DNA from: an uncultured Eubacteriales bacterium
GTDB lineage: Bacteria > Bacillota > Clostridia > Oscillospirales > CAG-272
Reading direction: 5' to 3'
DNA: 9,782 nt
Assembly: GCA_949286815.1 (NCBI GenBank)
Contig: CASEEB010000275.1
Span: 1-9,782 of the forward strand
The position numbers and the translations under genes were made by a program. The notes below the pieces were generated by a model. It was not told the origin of the DNA. It ran no database searches and saw only the letters and a list, made by a program, of their open reading frames with translations. Shown here one piece after another: positions 1 to 6,576 of this stretch. Numbering within the stretch: position 1 is the first letter of the stretch; the number at the start of each line of letters is the position of its first letter.

Positions 1-11
1 TAAAACAAATA

Positions 12-51
12 AAAAACACGGGAATATCCTTGCGAAAATTCCCGTGTTTTT
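12..51 (-). terminator. Rho-independent terminator after the calcium ATPase gene
   Basis: A perfect 14-bp inverted repeat pairs 12-25 with 38-51 around a 12-nt loop. The core stem is CACGGGAAT with its complement, flanked by A and T runs. Read on the minus strand, the stem ends in a T-rich tail running to the window edge. It lies about 50 nt beyond the ATPase stop codon at 104-106. The A/T flanks on both sides mean it could also stop transcription entering from the left. Confidence 0.9.
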
Positions 52-103
52 AAAATAAAACTTATGTATCTTATGTTTTAAAAGTTGCTCCGGTAAAAAT
101 ACT

Positions 104-2839
104 TCAATATCCTCCCTTGCCGCCGAAAATTCTCCACACAATTTTTCTTATAAACTCCGCGGGAACAACGGAAAGCGCAATAAGCGAAGTAACGCCGAGT
201 TCCTTTAATGTAAGCGGCGCGGTTCTCAGCACGGCTCCTCCCAGATATACAAAAAGCACCTGTACAAAAAGCACCGCAAACATAATGAATATAAACGCGG
301 TATTGCCGCCTATTCCGGCAAACAGTTTAAGCCTGTCAGTCCGCGCGTTGAAGCAGTTGAAGACCGAAGAAAATATAAAGAGGACAAAAAACGCCGTTAA
401 AAGATATATATTGTCGGGCGCCCAGCGGAACAGCGAGCTTATTTCGGGCAGCTTCAAAAACAGGATGCACAACGCAATAGTAAAACCGCCCTGAAATACT
501 ATCTCGTGAATCATGTATTTATTGAGTATAGGCTCATCACGGCGCTTCGGCTTTTCGTCCATACATGAGGGCAGCGCAGGCTCGCCTGCAAAAGCAAGAC
601 CTCCCAAAGTGTCCATAATGATATTTATCCAGAGCATCTGAACAACCGTCACCGGCGCGTCCACTCCGAGGAACGGACAGATCATCGACACTCCAACCGC
701 GCAGAAATTCATCATCAATTGCAGAGTGATGAATTTTCGTATGCTTTTGAAAATATTTCTCCCGTACAGCACCGCTTTTACAATTGATGCCAGGTTATTG
801 TCAAGTATTATTATATCTCCGGCGTCCTTCGCTACCTGTGTTCCGCTGCCCATGCTGAAACCTATGTCTGCCTTTTTAAGCGCCGGGGCGTCGTTTATTC
901 CGTCTCCTGTCATACCTACAACAAGATCCTGTTCCTGAGACAGTCTTACAAGTCTGCTTTTATCGTTCGGCAAGGCTCTCGCGACTACCGCAAGTCTCGG
1001 CAATATTTCCTTTACCGCGGCGTCCGACATATGCGAAAGCTCCGTGCTTGTCAGGACCAGGTCCTGCTTTTCGTCAAGTATCCTGCACTGTCCGGCAATA
1101 TGCGCCGCCGTGTCTTTGTTGTCACCGGTTATCATCACAACCGAAATCCCCGCTTTTTTGAGTTTCAAAACCGAATCCGACGCCATTGTCCGGATTTTGT
1201 CCTCAAGAACAACAAGCGCTATGAATGTCAGAGTACAGAGCTCTCCTTTTTTTATCCTGTTCATATAAGTGCTGTCCTGTGCCTGCGCGACAAGCAAAAG
1301 CCGTTTTCCAGACATTGTGACTTCCCTGCATATTTTTTCGATCATGGATCCGGAAAACGATTTTATACGTCCGTCTTTGTCAACATAATGTCTGACATAA
1401 GGCAAAAGCTTTTCGGGCGCGCCCTTTATATAAAGTGTCCTGCTCCCCGACACATATGCAAGTGCAGCGGAATATTTTCGCTCACTGTCAAAAGGCAGAT
1501 TTTCCATAACCTCGGCGGATTTGAAAAATTCCCTTTCCGCCCCTTTTCTTATTGCCTCATTAAGCAATGCCTTGTCGGTCGAGTTTCCGCCCAAGGCGCA
1601 TTTCTCTCCTTGCGAGTTTTTACCCACAGAAGACGAGGTATTCAAAATCACGCTGTTTACAAACTGCCTGTATATCTCGCCTCCGAGTGCGGACAGTCCG
1701 TCAGTGCCGTCAAATTTTTCTCCGCCTCCCGAATAAATATCACCGACACTCAGCTTCCCCTCCGTAAGCGTTCCGGTTTTATCGGTGAATAAAATATTCA
1801 TGCTTCCGGCGGCTTCTATGCCAACCGGCTTGCGCACAAGCACATTGTCTTTGACCATTCTTTTGATATTCGACGACAGTACGACCGCAATCATCATGGG
1901 CAGTCCCTCAGGCACCGCCACCACAATGACGGTAAGTCCCAAAGTAAGCGCGTGAAAAAGCTGTGAAAACATATAATCAAAGCTCGTAAGCTTGTATTTG
2001 ATTATTTCCGTATCAAACGCGCTGTCAAGCACAATTACGTTGAACAGATATACAAGCGCTACCAAAACCGCGGCTATATACCCCAAACGGCTTATCTGTC
2101 CGGCAAGTTTGCGCAGCCTTATTTTAAGAGGGCTTTCCCTTGTCTCGGTCTGCACCTCTCTTGATATACCTCCGAGAAAGGTTTTGTCTCCTACTTCACA
2201 CACCCTCATAATTCCGTTTCCGGACAGAACGGTACACCCTCTGTGACAATAATAACCCGACGACGGTGTATTATTTTCGGCGTTTTTATCAGTACGCGGT
2301 GTTTTTTCAACCTCAATGCTCTCGCCTGTCATTGACGACTGGTCAACCGTGATTTTTCCCGAGACCATTTCCCCGTCCGCCGGAATCTGTTCTCCCGCGC
2401 CGAGTACTACATAATCCCCTACCACAATTTTCTCTATATCGGTCTCTGCAATCTCACCTTGTCTGATAACTCTGCATTTAAGTCTGCCGCATTCCTCCGA
2501 AAGCCGCTCAAACGCCGCCTCGGAGCCGTATTCCGAAAGTGTGGAAATCAAGGTCGCCAAAAAAACCGATACCGCGATTCCTCCGGTTTCAAACCAATCG
2601 GCGTCCCTGAACATAAACAATATATTTATTATCAGCGCGCCTATCAGAATCTTTATCACGGGATCTCCGAGATTTGCGAGAAATCTTCCCCAGAAGCTTT
2701 TCTTTTTCTTAACCGTAAATATATTTTCGCCATGCTCCTTCCGGGATTTTTCAACTTCCTTTTCGTCAAGTCCGCAAAAAGCCATGTCTTTATCGGATTT
2801 AAGTGTCCTGTTTATATCAATCCCCTCCTTAAATGCCAA
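104..2839 (-). CDS. PMCA-type (P2B) calcium-transporting P-type ATPase
   Basis: An integral membrane pump that couples ATP hydrolysis to cation export, most likely Ca2+. Residue numbers count from a TTG at 2839 (911 aa). The actuator motif TGES is at 171-174, the phosphorylation motif DKTGT has its Asp at 353, the nucleotide-domain KGAPE is at 472-476 and the hinge TGDGINDAP at 644-652. About ten membrane segments are visible: M1 58-77, M2 85-105, M3 252-272, M4 295-322, M5 703-725, M6 731-751 and four more to about 902. Ion-binding residues are E311 in PEGLP (M4) and N739/D743 (M6). M5 has N711 but A714 where SERCA pumps carry a Glu, which is the PMCA pattern and predicts one Ca2+ site. The start is uncertain: a strong Shine-Dalgarno lies inside the 5' end, and an ATG at 2785 (893 aa) fits the family's usual N-terminus. 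A clear terminator follows. Calcium is inferred from the family and not proven. Confidence 0.93.
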   Translation of the reverse strand: MAFKEGIDINRTLKSDKDMAFCGLDEKEVEKSRKEHGENIFTVKKKKSFWGRFLANLGDPVIKILIGALIINILFMFRDADWFETGGIAVSVFLATLISTLSEYGSEAAFERLSEECGRLKCRVIRQGEIAETDIEKIVVGDYVVLGAGEQIPADGEMVSGKITVDQSSMTGESIEVEKTPRTDKNAENNTPSSGYYCHRGCTVLSGNGIMRVCEVGDKTFLGGISREVQTETRESPLKIRLRKLAGQISRLGYIAAVLVALVYLFNVIVLDSAFDTEIIKYKLTSFDYMFSQLFHALTLGLTVIVVAVPEGLPMMIAVVLSSNIKRMVKDNVLVRKPVGIEAAGSMNILFTDKTGTLTEGKLSVGDIYSGGGEKFDGTDGLSALGGEIYRQFVNSVILNTSSSVGKNSQGEKCALGGNSTDKALLNEAIRKGAEREFFKSAEVMENLPFDSERKYSAALAYVSGSRTLYIKGAPEKLLPYVRHYVDKDGRIKSFSGSMIEKICREVTMSGKRLLLVAQAQDSTYMNRIKKGELCTLTFIALVVLEDKIRTMASDSVLKLKKAGISVVMITGDNKDTAAHIAGQCRILDEKQDLVLTSTELSHMSDAAVKEILPRLAVVARALPNDKSRLVRLSQEQDLVVGMTGDGINDAPALKKADIGFSMGSGTQVAKDAGDIIILDNNLASIVKAVLYGRNIFKSIRKFITLQLMMNFCAVGVSMICPFLGVDAPVTVVQMLWINIIMDTLGGLAFAGEPALPSCMDEKPKRRDEPILNKYMIHEIVFQGGFTIALCILFLKLPEISSLFRWAPDNIYLLTAFFVLFIFSSVFNCFNARTDRLKLFAGIGGNTAFIFIMFAVLFVQVLFVYLGGAVLRTAPLTLKELGVTSLIALSVVPAEFIRKIVWRIFGGKGGY
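2822..2830 (-). promoter_or_regulatory. Strong Shine-Dalgarno (AAGGAGGGG) that makes the ATPase start ambiguous
   Basis: On the minus strand AAGGAGGGG begins 9 nt inside the longest ATPase frame. A ribosome bound here cannot use the TTG at 2839. In-frame codons at usable spacing are ATT (2821-2819) and ATA (2815-2813), both rare starts. The next ATG, at 2785-2783, is about 36 nt away. An out-of-frame TTG after the site meets TAA two codons later. The motif is seen directly; its use as the ATPase start signal is inference. Confidence 0.55.
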
Positions 2840-2864
2840 AACATGCGTACAATCTTTTTATTGT

Positions 2865-2983
2865 GCTTGTCTTCAATATAACTAAATTAAGATATCTTGC
2901 CACTTGATTTTTTCGGTGTGGAGATACAATCTCCCACTGAAAAAATTTAATGACGGGGCTTAGCCCCTTATTGAAAAACAAGC
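2865..2983. repeat. 119-bp palindromic element with imperfect terminal inverted repeats (MITE-like, or a structured leader RNA)
   Basis: The ends are inverted copies: GCTTGTCTTCAATA at 2865-2878 against the complement of 2969-2983, differing by one extra base and one substitution. Inside lie the palindrome AAGATATCTT (2889-2898), a long hairpin (2907-2925 with 2929-2946, one G-T wobble, one bulged base, 3-nt loop) and the small hairpin GGGGC-TTA-GCCCC (2955-2967). It encodes no protein. Nested inverted repeats in a compact AT-rich block suggest a non-autonomous mobile repeat. As RNA on the minus strand it would fold with the ends paired and two hairpin arms, in the leader of the ATPase gene. 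I saw no convincing target-site duplication. Confidence 0.5.
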
Positions 2984-3059
2984 CTTACGGTTAAATATAT
3001 GCCTGTCTTAATCATTTAATTACAGCGGAAACATACGTGAATTTTATTTTTATTTTCAT

Positions 3060-3081
3060 CGGCACAATAAAAACAGTGCCG
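3060..3081. repeat. Small inverted repeat (CGGCAC / GTGCCG)
   Basis: A perfect 6-bp stem with a 10-nt A/T loop. On the plus strand a T-rich run precedes it, and on the minus strand an A-rich run follows it, so it does not have terminator polarity in either direction. Function unknown. Confidence 0.35.
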
Positions 3082-3085
3082 TTCA

Positions 3086-3141
3086 GAAATATTCTTTGCG
3101 GCTTAAACAGCCGCATTCCGCAAGTGGAAACAGAATATTTC
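3086..3141. repeat. Nested inverted repeat able to form a 56-nt structured RNA
   Basis: An outer 9-bp perfect repeat pairs GAAATATTC (3086-3094) with GAATATTTC (3133-3141). Inside, TTGCGG (3096-3101) can pair with CCGCAA (3118-3123), extending the outer helix. Alternatively TGCGGC (3097-3102) can pair with GCCGCA (3110-3115). The two inner pairings exclude each other. The bases are seen directly; a biological role is unproven. Confidence 0.4.
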
Positions 3142-3213
3142 CAAAACAAAGTGCAGACCGAAAGCCGGGATATTTTGTAATGGTTTTTATATACTGTAGA
3201 ATGATATTTTTCC

Positions 3214-3253
3214 CCGGATAAAATTTATCCGGCGGATGGTGAAAATCCGCCGG
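3214..3253 (-). terminator. Two overlapping hairpins; probable terminator after the XRE regulator
   Basis: Two perfect 9-bp inverted repeats share the four bases CCGG at 3229-3232. One pairs CCGGCGGAT (3229-3237) with ATCCGCCGG (3245-3253) around a 7-nt loop. The other pairs CCGGATAAA (3214-3222) with TTTATCCGG (3224-3232). On the minus strand the GC-rich hairpin comes first, about 43 nt after the TGA at 3296, and is followed by ATAAATTTTAT. That supports termination, though there is no clean T-run. The shared arm means the two stems cannot both form fully. Confidence 0.5.
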
Positions 3254-3295
3254 ACCTGAGTTTATTTGAATTAATTTACATTCATATATCCAATA

Positions 3296-3472
3296 TCATT
3301 TTCTTTTGGCAAGTAAATTGACGATCACAACAACAGCGGGAAATACTACGCCCGCCACCGCCCAAATAACCCAACTGTATACCCAATTATTTGTGGAAAG
3401 ACTGTATCCTAAGTATATCGCGGTTGCTATTAACCAGTACGCAACATAGACAGCCGCCGCGACAGACCGGGT
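3296..3472 (-). pseudogene. Detached 3' end of the XRE membrane regulator, in frame after a TAG codon
   Basis: Immediately after the TAG at 3475-3473 the same reading frame stays open for 58 codons to a TGA at 3298-3296. The encoded residues form two hydrophobic segments: about residues 4-24 of the piece (containing YWLIATAIYLGYS) and about 32-54 (containing WVIWAVAGVVFP). A hydrophilic NLLAKRK tail follows. From memory, XRE regulators of this membrane-anchored Firmicute family end with just such a YW...TAIYL...NW...WP/WAVAGV pair of helices. There is no ATG, GTG or TTG with a ribosome binding site to start this piece on its own. I infer that it is the original C-terminus of the upstream gene, cut off by a nonsense codon or reached by readthrough. 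Confidence 0.75.
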
Positions 3473-4279
3473 CTATTTTTTTGCCTTTGAATAATCTCCC
3501 TCTTGTAAGAGTTTTTCATAGCTTGCCCATACTATACCGCTTCTGACAAAGAAAAATACGCCGATACCCGCAAGAACAAAAGAAAAAGAAATCATAATTA
3601 TTAGCAGCAATTGATTTTTGTCATTAAAAACAACCATTCCGAAAAAAGGAATCAACGCCATAATACAAAGAGCGGCTCCAATTATATTGTTTCTTGTATA
3701 TGTTGCGCTATACTGTGTTTTCCGTTCCGAGACCATTTCTCTAACGCCACACTCAGTTTCAAATATTTCTTTTTCTAAGTAGTCAAATTCTGCCGTTTTT
3801 CTGCCGCTTGAAATAAATACGGCAACAGCTATTGTGATGAAGATAAGCAAAATAATCATTCCAAGTCCTACCGCCACATTGTCCGCCAAGCCATATTCGG
3901 AAACCTCGCTGACCGCTCCCAATATCAAAAGACATATGGGTGATAAAACACATAAAAATGTGGCCGATGCTATTGATTTTGATGTCGTAGCTTTAACGGA
4001 AAGAAAGGATTTTGCTTCTTCCATAGACACACGCCTCAACGCAGATACTTCACCGGAAGAAATATCACATCCCGCGTCTTCGATTTCATTCTTAAGTAAA
4101 TAATCTGTGCTTACTCCAAACAACTCCGAAAGGCGAATTATTTTCTCGAGGTCCGGAACAGATTGCGCTCCTTCCCATTTTGAAACAGATTGTCTTGAGA
4201 CATTCATTTGCTCAGCTAATTCTTCTTGCGACCAACCTGCTTTTTTTCGAAGGCGTATCAATTTATCCGCGAAAATCAT
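3473..4279 (-). CDS. Membrane-anchored XRE (Cro/C1-type) transcriptional regulator, ended early by an in-frame TAG
   Basis: A 268-aa product. Residues 5-62 are a Cro/C1-type helix-turn-helix (LIRLRKKAGWSQEELAEQMN, then VSRQSVSKWEG and VPDLEKIIRLSELFGVSTDYLL), which binds operator DNA as a dimer. A linker (about 63-100) leads to membrane helices near 102-122, 135-157, 198-218 and 223-246, so the protein should sit in the membrane with its DNA-binding head in the cytoplasm. The ATG at 4279 is preceded by AAGGAG at 8 nt. The frame stops at TAG directly after GCA AAA AAA, and 58 family-like residues follow in the same frame, so the full product would be about 327 aa with six helices. It may still bind DNA. 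The target is unknown; autoregulation or control of the downstream ATPase gene is a guess. Confidence 0.85.
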   Translation of the reverse strand: MIFADKLIRLRKKAGWSQEELAEQMNVSRQSVSKWEGAQSVPDLEKIIRLSELFGVSTDYLLKNEIEDAGCDISSGEVSALRRVSMEEAKSFLSVKATTSKSIASATFLCVLSPICLLILGAVSEVSEYGLADNVAVGLGMIILLIFITIAVAVFISSGRKTAEFDYLEKEIFETECGVREMVSERKTQYSATYTRNNIIGAALCIMALIPFFGMVVFNDKNQLLLIIMISFSFVLAGIGVFFFVRSGIVWASYEKLLQEGDYSKAKK

Positions 4280-4301
4280 TACTGCATCTCCTTGTATGAT
4301 T

Positions 4302-4330
4302 GTTATATACGGATTTTATCATTTTTTCAG
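4302..4330 (-). promoter_or_regulatory. Possible sigma-A promoter of the XRE regulator
   Basis: On the minus strand CTGAAA (4330-4325) and TATAAC (4307-4302) are separated by 17 bp, upstream of the AAGGAG site. A consensus TTGACA lies further up at 4367-4362, but no good -10 sits 16-18 bp after it. The 242-bp gap 4280-4521 holds nothing else I can name. No terminator for the preceding HAD gene is visible in it, so readthrough from upstream is also possible. Confidence 0.35.
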
Positions 4331-4521
4331 GTCGCATACCACCAACCGGCACCGTTCAATTTGTCAACCGTCAGTTGCACCCACACTGTTTACGGATATT
4401 TTCCCTCATTGCAACCTGTTCCGTGACCCCTCAACACACATTGCTCCCTAAAAACATTGTCTTTATCACTGTATTATTTAAGGATTGAGATTTAAAATTA
4501 TGAAAACAACATCCAAAAGAA

Positions 4522-5355
4522 TCAAATCAGCCCAACCGTCTTGAAAGCATTGAGCAATCCGTCCTCGTCAATATCGGTCGTGACAAAATCCGCCGCCTGC
4601 TTTACCACATCATACCCGTTTCCCATGGCAATGCCGATTCCCGCGTATTTTATCATTTCAAGGTCGTTTTCACTGTCTCCGACCGCAATCGAGTCCGAAA
4701 CCGGAGCGCCTACGGCGTCGAGAAACTTCTGTATTCCGACCCCTTTGTTTGTTCCGTCAAACGTGATTTCTCCGTGATACGCCGAACTTGCCTCTCCTAT
4801 ACTGTATCCTACCACGTAAAAATAATCTCCAAGCGCCTTTCTCACACCGTCAAGTCCGAAAGGGGCATTGTAGTACGCTATTTTCTCGGCATACGTACAT
4901 TCCTTGGGGTTCTCCGTAAAGACGGTGTTTTCAAATATGCTTTTTATTACGCTCTCACTGCTCCCTCTCATCCTCATGTAAGCTATAATGTCGTCAAAGC
5001 ACTGTTTTTCCACTATCAAAGCATCCTTACTTTGCAGAAAATAAGATATTTTGTACTCATGGAAAAAATCTATCACCTGCGACAGCTTTTCCTTTGTGGG
5101 GTGATTTTCGTAGATTACCTTTCCGTCAAACTCAATATACGCCCCGGACGAAGCCATGATCCCATCAAATTGCACTTTTTCGAGAAGCCAAGGATATATC
5201 TGGGATTTTTGACGCCCCGTGGCAATAATCATTTTATGACCGTTATTCTGTGCCTGCTTCAGAGCGGACACAGCCGAATCCGCGACCCGGCTCTTAAAGT
5301 CAACAAGCGTTCCGTCCACATCAAGAAATACATATTTTTTGCTCAGTTTTTTCAT
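4522..5355 (-). CDS. Cof-type HAD-superfamily phosphatase (subclass IIB)
   Basis: A 277-aa soluble cytoplasmic hydrolase of the Cof/YidA-like group, which removes phosphate from sugar phosphates, nucleotides or cofactors such as FMN and PLP precursors. All four HAD motifs are present: DVDGT with nucleophile D12 and acid/base D14, ATGR with T46, K204 in NKG, and GDSEND (226-231) with the Mg2+-binding Asp residues. The cap domain lies between motifs II and III (about residues 85-195), typical of subclass IIB. Length is normal for the family. The ATG at 5355 follows GGGAAAG at close spacing. The gene starts 33 nt after the DUF4349 gene with no terminator between them, so co-transcription is likely. 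The substrate cannot be predicted from sequence. Confidence 0.92.
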   Translation of the reverse strand: MKKLSKKYVFLDVDGTLVDFKSRVADSAVSALKQAQNNGHKMIIATGRQKSQIYPWLLEKVQFDGIMASSGAYIEFDGKVIYENHPTKEKLSQVIDFFHEYKISYFLQSKDALIVEKQCFDDIIAYMRMRGSSESVIKSIFENTVFTENPKECTYAEKIAYYNAPFGLDGVRKALGDYFYVVGYSIGEASSAYHGEITFDGTNKGVGIQKFLDAVGAPVSDSIAVGDSENDLEMIKYAGIGIAMGNGYDVVKQAADFVTTDIDEDGLLNAFKTVGLI

Positions 5356-5388
5356 TATTCTTTCCCGTTATATTATTTATACTTTATC

Positions 5389-6369
5389 TTAATTTTTCTT
5401 ATCGTTCGTTTCATCGGTATTTTTTTCCGACTCGGATTTATTTATTTTCTGCTTGCCCGAACGCTTTTTGGACGATTTCAACACGATAATTACAATCACT
5501 GCCGCAATGACCGCCATAATAAGCAATACCGGAAATGCTCTTACCAAAAATACCGCGAAGTCCTGACAGCCCTCGCCAAAGTTTTTCCAGCTTTCCGTAA
5601 ACGCTCTGCCTATCCTGTCTTTAAAGCTCTGTTCGCCTTCAATTTTACTGTATTCGACAACCTCAGCGACCGACACCACAATCTCGGAGTACGACACCAT
5701 GCTGTCATAAATATTGAGCTTTGTTCTGAATGCTTCTATTTCTTCGATAACCTCGTATAATTTATCCTGAACCTTTAGCATATTGTCCATATCGCTGTAA
5801 TCATCAAAGGATTCAAACATCTTCTCAAGTGAGTCTCTCTGAGCCTCAAGCACTCTGAGACGTGAAACGGTATCATAATACTCATCGGTAATCTCCGAGG
5901 CGTTGACAGAGGAATTCGTAACATTCATAAGATTGCCGATGTTGGTTATAAACGTGTCAAAATTTTCCGCGGGCACTCTTATAACGTACTGCGCGTTCCT
6001 TGCGGAATATATGGACTCAGTATTTATACTGTTTCCGGAAATACTTGAACTTTCGACATAACCTCCGCAGTCAGCGCACAGCTTCTCAAGCGCTTTTAAA
6101 GCGTCATCGAAATATTTTGTCTCGGACCTGATATTTGCCGTCTTTACAATTTTCCTCTCAATCTCGCCGATATCGCTTATATCTCCGGAAACACCGCCGG
6201 AGTCGATATTTGCCGAGTTGTCGCCTCCCGGATAAGCCTCTTCGGACATTGAACCGTTATCCGAATCAAATGACTTTGAAGAACAAGCAACAAATAAAGT
6301 TATTCCCAGAATCAGGACAAACAGGATTTGGGTACATTTGCGCAAAGATTTAAAACCGGTAAATTTCAT
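5389..6369 (-). CDS. DUF4349-domain lipoprotein with a C-terminal membrane anchor
   Basis: 326 aa. The N-terminus has basic residues, a hydrophobic stretch (14-28) and a possible lipobox LFVAC with Cys29; the Phe at -3 is less usual than Leu. An acidic, Ser/Gly-rich linker follows (30-68). The DUF4349 region spans about 69-240: IERKIVKTANI, an alpha/beta part ending in YVIRVPAENFDTF, then a helical, probably coiled-coil section (about 163-222) and a final strand SYSEIVVSVAEV. A membrane helix lies at about 272-297, followed by a Lys/Ser-rich cytoplasmic tail. The protein should therefore be displayed outside the cell. Its function is unknown; DUF4349 proteins are common in Firmicutes and have no settled role that I know. 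The ATG at 6369 follows GGGGGA at 5 nt. The gene is first in a probable two-gene unit with the HAD phosphatase. Confidence 0.88.
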   Translation of the reverse strand: MKFTGFKSLRKCTQILFVLILGITLFVACSSKSFDSDNGSMSEEAYPGGDNSANIDSGGVSGDISDIGEIERKIVKTANIRSETKYFDDALKALEKLCADCGGYVESSSISGNSINTESIYSARNAQYVIRVPAENFDTFITNIGNLMNVTNSSVNASEITDEYYDTVSRLRVLEAQRDSLEKMFESFDDYSDMDNMLKVQDKLYEVIEEIEAFRTKLNIYDSMVSYSEIVVSVAEVVEYSKIEGEQSFKDRIGRAFTESWKNFGEGCQDFAVFLVRAFPVLLIMAVIAAVIVIIVLKSSKKRSGKQKINKSESEKNTDETNDKKN

Positions 6370-6452
6370 AATAATCCCCCATTCAGCCTATGACGGCTCT
6401 TTCGTTTTTTGCTCTGCAATACAAAAATTTCTCGGATTCTCAGAAAATTTGA

Positions 6453-6501
6453 GGCGTGAATTCAACTTTACTTCAATGGGATAAAATTAAACTTTCACGC
6501 C
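6453..6501 (-). repeat. Inverted repeat GGCGTGAA / TTCACGCC in the DUF4349 leader
   Basis: A perfect 8-bp repeat pairs 6453-6460 with 6494-6501 around a 33-nt AT-rich loop. It lies about 85 nt upstream of the DUF4349 start. No T-run follows in the transcribed direction, so it is not a classic terminator. It could be an operator or a leader RNA stem. Confidence 0.4.
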
Positions 6502-6534
6502 AACCTACCTGTCACATTTTTTCAGCGGAATTTA

Positions 6535-6576
6535 TGCCGGGAAGGGTTTTCAATGAAAAAAGCAAGCTACCCGGCA
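6535..6576 (-). repeat. Inverted repeat TGCCGGG / CCCGGCA in the DUF4349 leader
   Basis: A perfect 7-bp GC-rich repeat pairs 6535-6541 with 6570-6576 around a 28-nt loop that contains a T6 run. On the minus strand the closing arm is followed by TAAATTCC rather than a T-run, which argues against an intrinsic terminator. It begins about 20 nt after the predicted transcription start, so it would be part of the leader RNA. Confidence 0.4.

Larger units (their letters stand above)
2984..3295. other. Non-coding gap between the regulator and the palindromic element
   Basis: No frame here has both a ribosome binding site and protein-like composition. The stretch holds several hairpins, listed separately, and AT-rich spacer. 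I searched the minus strand for a promoter of the ATPase and found only weak matches, for example TATATT-like boxes without a good -35. I did not find the conserved sequence of the yybP-ykoY (manganese) riboswitch that precedes some P-type ATPase genes. Confidence 0.5.

Noticed and set aside
1031..1792. 253-codon plus-strand open frame opposite the ATPase
   Set aside because: It is antisense to conserved ATPase sequence, has no domain-like composition and no convincing ribosome site. The same holds for the smaller plus-strand frames across 104-2839.
2907..2946. The long hairpin as an intrinsic terminator
   Set aside because: The T and A runs are inside the stem arms; no free T-run follows the hairpin in either direction.
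3012..3116. 34-codon minus-strand frame in the intergenic gap
   Set aside because: It has only a GCGGA directly against the ATG, no proper ribosome-site spacing, a Lys/Ile-rich low-complexity product, and overlaps the inverted repeats.
2840..3295. A manganese (yybP-ykoY) riboswitch ahead of the P-type ATPase
   Set aside because: I searched the minus strand for its conserved GGGGAGUAG-type and CCGGCUUUG-type elements and found neither in the right arrangement.
2840..3295. CRISPR array
   Set aside because: The repeats are inverted and unequal, with no regularly spaced direct repeats.
3473..3482. Programmed frameshifting at the A7 tract before the TAG
   Set aside because: The family-like C-terminal residues are in the same frame as the upstream gene, so a frameshift would lose them rather than reach them.
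4774..5760. 328-codon plus-strand open frame opposite the HAD and DUF4349 genes
   Set aside because: It spans two well-supported minus-strand genes and their junction; its residues are low-complexity Phe/Tyr/His-rich, typical of an antisense shadow.
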